A DNA stretch of 64,000 nt from Locusta migratoria. Its lineage: Eukaryota; Arthropoda; Insecta; Orthoptera; Acrididae. Shown piece after piece: positions 58,030-64,000 of the stretch (positions are counted from its first letter, which is position 1; each line of letters starts with the position of its first letter). Location of the stretch: NCBI GenBank assembly GCA_026315105.1, contig CM048750.1, forward strand, positions 264,855,151 through 264,919,150, in the 5' to 3' direction. A model generated the notes under the pieces. The model saw nothing but the letters and a program-made list of their open reading frames with translations, ran no database searches and had not been told where the DNA came from. The position numbers and the translations under genes were made by a program.

Positions 58030-59440
58030 TTCCGATGCGGTAGCTCCTTACTTAAGAACCATATACAACCGCTCCCTTAGCAAAGGATCTGTACCAAAAT
58101 ACTAGAAAGTTACACAAGTCACAACAATATTCAAGAAAGGCAAGTAGAAGTAACCCACTAAACTATAGGCCTATTTTATTGACGTCAATATTTGCAGCAG
58201 GGTTATGGAACATATCATGTATTCAAGTATTATGAATTATCTCGAACAGAATGATCTATTGACCCAAGGTCAAAACGGATTTAGAAAATAGCGTTCATGC
58301 GAAACACAACTAGCTATTTACTCAAACGAAGTGATGGGTACTATGGAGAAGGATTCGCAAATCTATTTCGTATTTCTTGATTTCCAGAAGGCGTTTGGCA
58401 CCATACCCCACAAACGGTTTTTAATCAAATTGCGTGGTTATGGTATATCGCCCTAGATTGGTGACTGAATAGAGGATTTCCTTTCAGAGGGACACAGTTT
58501 GTAGTAATCGATGGTGAGGCATCAACTAAATCAGAGGTGATATCGGGCGTTTCACAGGGTAGTGTCATTGGTCCTCTGCTGTTCCTTATCTACATAAACG
58601 ATATGGGAGAATATCTCAGCAGCTCTGTTAGATTGTTTGCAGATGACGCCGTCATTTACAGTCTAAGTCATCTGAAGATTAAAACCAACTGATAAACTAT
58701 GTAAATATCAGTATGGTGTAAAAATTGGCAATTGACTCTAAATAATGAAAAGTGAGAAGTCGTCCACATGAGTACGAAAATAAATCCTTTAAACTTTGTA
58801 TACAAGATAAATCAATCAAACGTGAAGGCCATAAACTCCACTAAATACCTAGGAATTCCTATTACTTCAGACGTAAACTGGAAACAACACTTAGATAATG
58901 TGGGAAAAGGCAAACCAGAGATTGCGTTTTATTGGAAGAACACTTAAAAGATGCAACAAAACTACTAAATAGACTGCATACGCCACGCTTGTCCGTCCTT
59001 ATTTGGAGTATTGCTGCGCAGTGTGGGATCCTTATCAAGTGGCTTTGACAGAAACCGTCGAAAGAGTCCAATGAAGGGCCGCCCTTTTTGTATTGTCACG
59101 ATACAGGGGAGACAGCGTCACGGAATTGATACAGGATCTGGGATGTAAATGATTACAACAACGGCGTTATCGCTGCGCCGTGATCTGCTTACGAAACTCC
59201 AATCGCCATTAATCCTCCGAATGTGATAATTTGTTATTAACTGCCACCTACATAGGTAGAAATGATCATGAGAATAAAATACGAGAAATCAAAGGGTCGA
59301 ACAGAGAGATCAGATGTTCTTTCTTCCCGCGCGCTATTCGAGAATGGAATGGGAGATGAATAGTATAAAGGTGGTTCGATGAACCTCCACCCAAACTCTT
59401 AAATGTGATTTGCAGAGTATCCCATGGAGATGTAGATGTA
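58030..59440 (+). pseudogene. CR1/Jockey-like LINE with decayed RT
   Basis: Degenerate frames show, in order, NYRPI, a GFR motif (58270), FLDFQKAFGTIPHKR (58377, first catalytic Asp region), GVSQGSVIGPLLFLIYIND (58545), LFADDAVIYS (58635, catalytic FADD), STKYLGI and VQ-RAA-F-LSRY. The 3' end has the family's GTAGATGTA microsatellite (59430-59440). Stops are frequent. Confidence 0.85.
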
Positions 59441-60355
59441 CAGTCAGTAACTTCTGAGACTTGACGCCTGGAGGATAGGCAACCACACATCCCTGTTCGT
59501 TCCACATGCTGCCCGTATTACAGGTGCCTGACTGTCAGTTGTGGATCGTAAAGGAAACACTACATTTAGTCTGCAGTTATCCAGTTGAGAAACGTCGGAT
59601 CATCGTCCGCAGGACTGACGAGGTCACCACAAATCGTAGTACACAGTGCTGGGTAACACGAGACGTGTTGAGGACGTCCGGTAGAATTTTGTGCAATTAC
59701 TATAGCTGACTCCTACTGCTTCCGCGAGAGCGTCTATCGAACGGGGGCGTTTAGCACGCACCAATGCTGTAGCTTACTGGATCTTGCGTTCGAAATGTCC
59801 GGCGCCGAACAGTACGTACGTCTTCTTCCAAACTCTTCCGCCCTTGCCGAAAACTCCGGTGTCACGTAAACACAACACTGCGACTCTAAGCGTCCTCAGC
59901 GTACACTTGCTGCATGTTCTCATACGTTTTGCCTGCGGTGTTGCCTAATTCCTGGCAGAACTTGATGTTTACCCATTGGTCAAACAGTGACATGTCAAGG
60001 TCCAACTGACACATCCTACTCACCGTCACAACAGTTCGCCTGCTTTCAGTGTATGCACTCAACTAACATGGAAACATACCACGGCGCCACCTATGAGCGA
60101 TAGTGTACCATAGGACCGTTATGTCCAAAATGTCGAAATGTTCGTAAACTTATCGGACGCAAATGTGTGGTTACCAGACCGTAGCTTACAAACTACTTAA
60201 ACTAAGGTAAACTAACCTAAGGACAACACAAACACCCATGCCCGAGGGGGGACTCGAACCCCCGACGGAGATCGGCCGCGCGCACCGCGGCACGGCGCCC
60301 CAGCGCGCATGGCTAATCCGCCGTGGCGACCCTCATGTCTCAGAACTTACTGATC
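59441..60355 (-). mobile_element. Second mariner family, deletion derivative
   Basis: Ends share CAGTAA-TTCTGAGAC in inverted orientation (about 59443 and 60340). The minus strand encodes MSLFDQWVNIKFCQELGN, KTYENMQQVYAEDA, stop, and RSVVFT-HRSFRQGRKSLEED. This is the N-terminal helix-turn-helix region of mariner transposases. The catalytic half is missing. A family B SINE sits near its right end. Confidence 0.7.
60132..60331 (-). repeat. tRNA-derived SINE (family B)
   Basis: Carries the family B/A body (GCTTACAAACTACTTAAACT in the plus sense) and an intact B box (GGTTCGAGTCC on the minus strand). Inserted in the mariner derivative. Target duplication not resolved. Confidence 0.8.
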
Positions 60356-60369
60356 ATTACACTATAATA

Positions 60370-60953
60370 CCGGATGATCAAAAAGTCAGAATAAGCTTGA
60401 AAAGTTAATAAATCACGGAATAATGTAGATAGAGAACAAAAGTTCAAAAAATGTCCGACAGATGGCGCTTCATCTGATCAAAAAAGCAATAATTAGCATA
60501 ACAAATTAAGACAAAGCAAAGATGATGTTCTTTACAGGAAATGCTCAATATTTTCGTCATCATTCCTCAACAATAGTTGCAGTCGAGGAATAATGTTGTG
60601 AACAGCACTGTAAAGCATGTTCGGAGTTATGGTGAGGCATTGGCGTCGGATGTTGTCGTTCAGCATCCCTAAAGTTGTCGGTCGATCACGATATACTTGC
60701 GACTTCAGGTAACCCCAAAGCCAATAATCGCACGGACTGAGGTCTGGGGACCTGGGAGGCCAAGCATGGCGAAAGTGGAGGCTGAACACACGATCATCAC
60801 CAAACGATGCGCGCATGATATCTTTCACGCGTCTAGAAATAGGCTACCTTTTTTTCCCTAATAGAACCACATTTCATTCCAAGCACGTGTGTCAATTTTT
60901 ACGTCTGAGATTTATTAAGTTTCTAAATATATACTGACTTTTTGATCACCCGG
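60370..60953 (-). mobile_element. Internally deleted mariner-like derivative
   Basis: TA-flanked ends CCGGATGATCAAAAAGTCAG (60370) and ...TTTTTGATCACCCGG (60953). The minus frame 60532-60828 preserves an open C-terminal transposase segment: HAWPPRSPDLSPCDYWLWG, YLKSQVYRDRPTTLGMLND and HNIIPRLQLLLRNDDENIEH. Here the third acidic residue is Asp where the long copy at 12028 has Glu. Confidence 0.88.
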
Positions 60954-61140
60954 TATGTACGCAATGTGTCACTTTTGTATAAGTTCAACAACTGCTTCCA
61001 AGCTTTGCTAGGACTCAGAGAGGGGTAGGAGGAAGTGCGTAATTGGAGGGGAGAGGAGAAGGAGGTCACAGGGGCGGGGGGAAGATAAAGAGGAAACAAG
61101 TAAAGAGAGTAGGAAAAGGAAACAGCTGACAGAAGGAGAG

Positions 61141-61380
61141 AAAAAAAGGAACGGATCTTAGGGTTTGACGTCCCGTTGATAGCGCGCTCATTTGAGACGG
61201 AAGTCACTGATTTGGGAAGGAAATCGGCATTGGCCTTTAAAAAAACCATCCCGGCATTTACCTGCTGTGATTTAGGTACATAATTGAAAACCGAAATCTG
61301 GATGGCTGGAGGTGGATTTGAACCACTGTCCTCCATAATGAGAATCCATTGAGTTATCACTGCGCCACCTCGCTCAGTTG
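61141..61380 (-). repeat. tRNA-derived SINE (family D)
   Basis: The minus strand has an A-box-like GAGGTGGCGCAGTGATAAC and a B box GGTTCAAATCC (near 61310-61320). A body of about 150 bp follows and a short A-run near 61141-61147 serves as tail. Confidence 0.7.
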
Positions 61381-61624
61381 TGACAGATGATGTGCAAGGG
61401 CCGACGTGGAAGACGGTGAGACCAAGAAGAAGAGGTCGGGAATAGAGAGATGGGGAGGAAGAGGAGAAAAGGACAGATCTAGGAAACTATTTCTTCTCTC
61501 GTTTTGTTATGAGAAATTATGTGTCGTATGCTTCGGAGACAGTAACGCATGCGATCCTTATGTTTATTCAGAAAATGGACGAGCAGAAAATGTTTCCAGT
61601 CCACTGTTTTGCAATAAACAATAA

Positions 61625-63290
61625 TTTTCTATGAATCTACATCTCCATACGTACACCGCAATCCACCGTAAAGTGCGTGGTGGAGAGTACACTGTACCAT
61701 TACTAGACATTTCCTTTCCTATTCCTATAGAACAAGAAAAAAAAGAATGCCTCAATGCCTCCGTACGAGCCCTAATTTCTCTTATCTTGTCTTTGTGATC
61801 ACTACGCGAAATGTAAGTAGGTGGCGGCAAGATCGTAATACACTCAGCTTCAAATTCCGGCCCTCTAAATATCCTCAACACAAATTCACGAAAGGAACGG
61901 AGCATTTCCGTGACACTCGCGCATTAATCGCACCTACCAGTAACAAATCTAGCTGCTTCCGTCTGAACTGATCTGCTGCGGGTCCCAAACACTTAAGCAA
62001 TACTCAAGACGTGCTCGTACAAGAGTTTTATAAGCGGTCTCTTTTTCAGATGAAGTACATCTTCCCAAAATGCTCCCAATAAACCGACGTCGGCTGTCCG
62101 CCTTACTCACAACCGTCCTAACATGTTCGTTCCATTACATATCGCTCTGCAATGTTACGCCTAGATATTTGAATGACGCGATAGCATCAAGAAGCTCACT
62201 AGTAATGCTGTATTCGAACATTATGTGATTGTTTTTCCTACTCATGAGCGTCACCTTACATTTTTCTACATTGAGAACTAGCTGCCATTCTTCGCACCAA
62301 CTAGAAATTTTGTCTAAGGCATCCTGTATCCTTTACAGTCAGTTGAAGACGACACCCTTCTATACACCACAGCATCATCAGCAAACAGCCGCAAATTACA
62401 ACTTACTCTGTTCAATAGATGATTTATATAGATAAAAAATAATAGCGGTCTTATCACACTCCCCTGGGGCACGCCTGACGATACACTCGACTCTGATGAA
62501 CACTCGCCGTCGAGAAGAACGTACTGCGTTCTATTACTTAGGAAGTCTTCCAGCCAGTCACAAATCTGTGAACCTATTTCGTAAGCTCGTAACTTCGTTA
62601 GCACTGTGCAGTGAGGTACCACGTCTAACGCCTTTTTGAAGTCGAGAAAAACACAATCCGCCTGTTGCCCTACATCCATGGTGTGGTGTCGCACAAGTAC
62701 AAAGTGCGCGCCACCTACTTTCGCCGCGCGCCGCCATGCACGCACGGCGCGGCGTTCTTACGACGACAGCCACGAGCGCCCTCTGCTGCAACCCCGCTCG
62801 TGGCCACCACGGAAGGACATCGTCACTTGGGACTGAGTTAGGAACCAGTCAAGACTTCGAAATCCGATAGGCACCAGTGAAGACTTGGCTATCAATTAGG
62901 CACTAGCTCAACTATGTATCAACATTGTGCAGTACTATGTAAAAGTTAAGTATTGTATAAATTCTGTGCAATATATATCTCATTCTAATTTACTCTAGTG
63001 TTTCTAGTTCTGGCTGTTCCCCTCCGTACCTGCACCAGCGTGCTATCTTTATTCCTGTGACGGTCTCATTCCACTCGGCCACCGACACCTACGACGGAAA
63101 CGAGACACAAAGCGGCGACGAGGCAGGGACACAAAACATGGCTCGAAAGATGTCACGTGAGAAAAGGGCAAGCTGAATTTCACATGGACGATGTTTCCTA
63201 AACCCGTGCTGTTTCATAGAAAGAAGCTTTTCCGTCTCAAGGAAATTTACTACATTCATTCCACATATCTAGAGCTGCATAATGCTGGTT
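61625..63290 (-). pseudogene. CR1/Jockey-like LINE RT, split by LTR insertion
   Basis: On the minus strand, upstream of the LTR: NFLETEKLLSMKQHGFRKHR and PCEIQLALFSRDIFRA. Downstream of it: MDVGQQADCVFLDFKKALDV (first catalytic Asp), SSGVPQGSVIRPLLFFIYIN and LRLFADDAVVYR (catalytic FADD). Further 3' the frame is broken to the end near 61625. Removing the insertion rejoins the protein in frame, which confirms the junction. The family differs from the 16236-16990 copy. Confidence 0.85.
62682..63136 (+). mobile_element. Solo-LTR-like insertion (copy 2)
   Basis: A 455-bp relative of 37157-37641 with the same ends (TGTGGTGTCGC ... GACACAAAA). Flanked by CATGG at 62677-62681 and 63137-63141. It splits a LINE RT in frame. 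Short deletions relative to copy 1 lie near 62905-62960. Confidence 0.78.
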
Positions 63291-63894
63291 ATTGATTTGA
63301 CTGAAGTCCTATCTCAAAAATAACTTTATTTATTTTCCCACACATTTAGTATGACACTGAACGACGGAAAAACGTATCTGGGATTTGCTAGTTGATACAT
63401 AATCCCCCGAAGTTTATTGCAGAATGGAAACTACAGGGCAGTACTATGTGCCTCATGATTACCGCTACCTACCTTCTGCTGGTGAGTAATGGAACACCTT
63501 GAGCCTGCACCGCGCCCCGTATGGTGGGGCACTCTCCATTCTCCTGCGGCAGCAGCTCGCCTTCAGTCCATCGATCGGCCCCCCGTTATGCAGACGGCAC
63601 GTTACATAAGAGAGCTCGAGGGCCATCTCCCTGGAGACCGCCTGCCCATCCAGGGGACTTTCGCCGCGGCAGCACCTAGCTCGATCCGCTGGTAAGCGCA
63701 GTACGAAGGTCACAATTCCTACGCTCTGCGAGCAGCTCAAACATTCGTACGGAGCTGTGAATATGCACGAGAACTTAGTATGTCTGACCTAAACATTCCA
63801 GAAACTACTATGCACCAGGAATACAATACTTCGCATCAATGATCTCGTATTGAACGAGGAACAGCGACATTCTACAAGTGCTATATATACCTTC
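63291..63894. other. Unassigned, with a GC-rich island
   Basis: 63490-63700 is GC-rich and bounded in the plus sense by donor-like CTG/GTGAGT (63481) and CTG/GTAAGC (63692). The 68-codon plus frame and 91-codon minus frame have no domain I recognise. It is neither Ig nor FN3 in any frame I checked. Confidence 0.35.
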
Positions 63895-64000
63895 AATGAA
63901 GAAATATTAAATGCTTTGAATAACCGGACATCACCATTTGGGATTTTTGTGATATCTCAAATGCTTTTGATTGTGTAAATCATGAGATTCTTCTAGATAA
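63895..64000 (+). pseudogene. Start of a LINE reverse transcriptase at window edge
   Basis: With one frameshift near 63950 it reads ALNNRTSPFGIF then DISNAFDCVNHEILLDK, the palm motif with the first catalytic Asp in Jockey/L2-like elements. It runs off the window, so the element continues beyond 64000. Confidence 0.65.

Noticed and set aside
63465..63740. Candidate upstream tutl exon in a GC-rich island
   Set aside because: No frame shows an Ig or FN3 pattern, and donor-like sites are on the plus strand while tutl is on the minus strand.
1..64000. CRISPR array, operon or bacterial origin
   Set aside because: No regularly spaced repeats, no ribosome-binding sites before compact genes; introns, SINEs and LINEs show it is animal nuclear DNA.

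Overview
This window is repeat-rich insect nuclear DNA, not bacterial or viral. It has one recognisable host gene, no operon-like layout, several tRNA-derived SINE families, many non-LTR (LINE) relics, and Tc1/mariner and P-superfamily DNA transposons. The gene content and the density of nested repeats suggest a large insect genome, perhaps an orthopteran such as a grasshopper. That assignment is an inference and was not checked by search.

Host gene. Two GC-rich exons on the minus strand (11688-11950, then 7581-7753) encode the end of an Ig domain and one fibronectin type III domain. They match what I know of the insect cell-surface protein Turtle (tutl, IgSF9/Dasm1 family). The splice sites are canonical and the reading phase agrees across the 3.9 kb intron. 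Everything above 12 kb would lie upstream of these exons, so it is probably intron or 5' flank. I found no further tutl exon.

Mobile DNA. (1) An RTE-clade LINE family (apurinic endonuclease plus reverse transcriptase) appears at least eight times: 2.4, 5.6, 10.8, 17.5-21.0, 22.5-25.7, 32.5, 35.9-39.3 and 54.3-55.5 kb. The copy at 22.5-25.7 kb is closest to intact. (2) CR1/Jockey-like LINE fragments occur at 0.6, 16.2, 22.3/25.7, 30.6, 31.1, 33.3, 58.0 and 61.6-63.3 kb. (3) Other LINE pieces include an RNase H domain at 45.8-46.6 kb and an RT start at the window edge. (4) A mariner family with an unusually long D-to-E/D spacing has one long copy (12.0-14.4 kb) and short derivatives. A second mariner lies at 59.4 kb, and Tc1-like copies lie at 4.1, 27.8 and 40.9 kb. 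(5) A P-superfamily element with a THAP domain, terminal inverted repeats and an 8-bp target duplication occupies 49.5-53.8 kb. (6) Two solo-LTR-like insertions lie at 37.2 and 62.7 kb. (7) SINEs of several families are present, many with perfect target duplications. (8) Repeats resembling Penelope-like elements carry hammerhead-ribozyme-like cores.

The repeats are heavily nested: SINE in RTE, SINE and retroposon in mariner, RTE in CR1, LTR in RTE and in CR1, MITE and SINE in RTE. This gives a readable relative chronology. No transposon open reading frame looks fully intact. The most notable signals are the scattered hammerhead-like motifs, the well-bounded P-superfamily element, the two LTR insertions whose empty sites can be reconstructed, and a tutl exon squeezed between two transposons.
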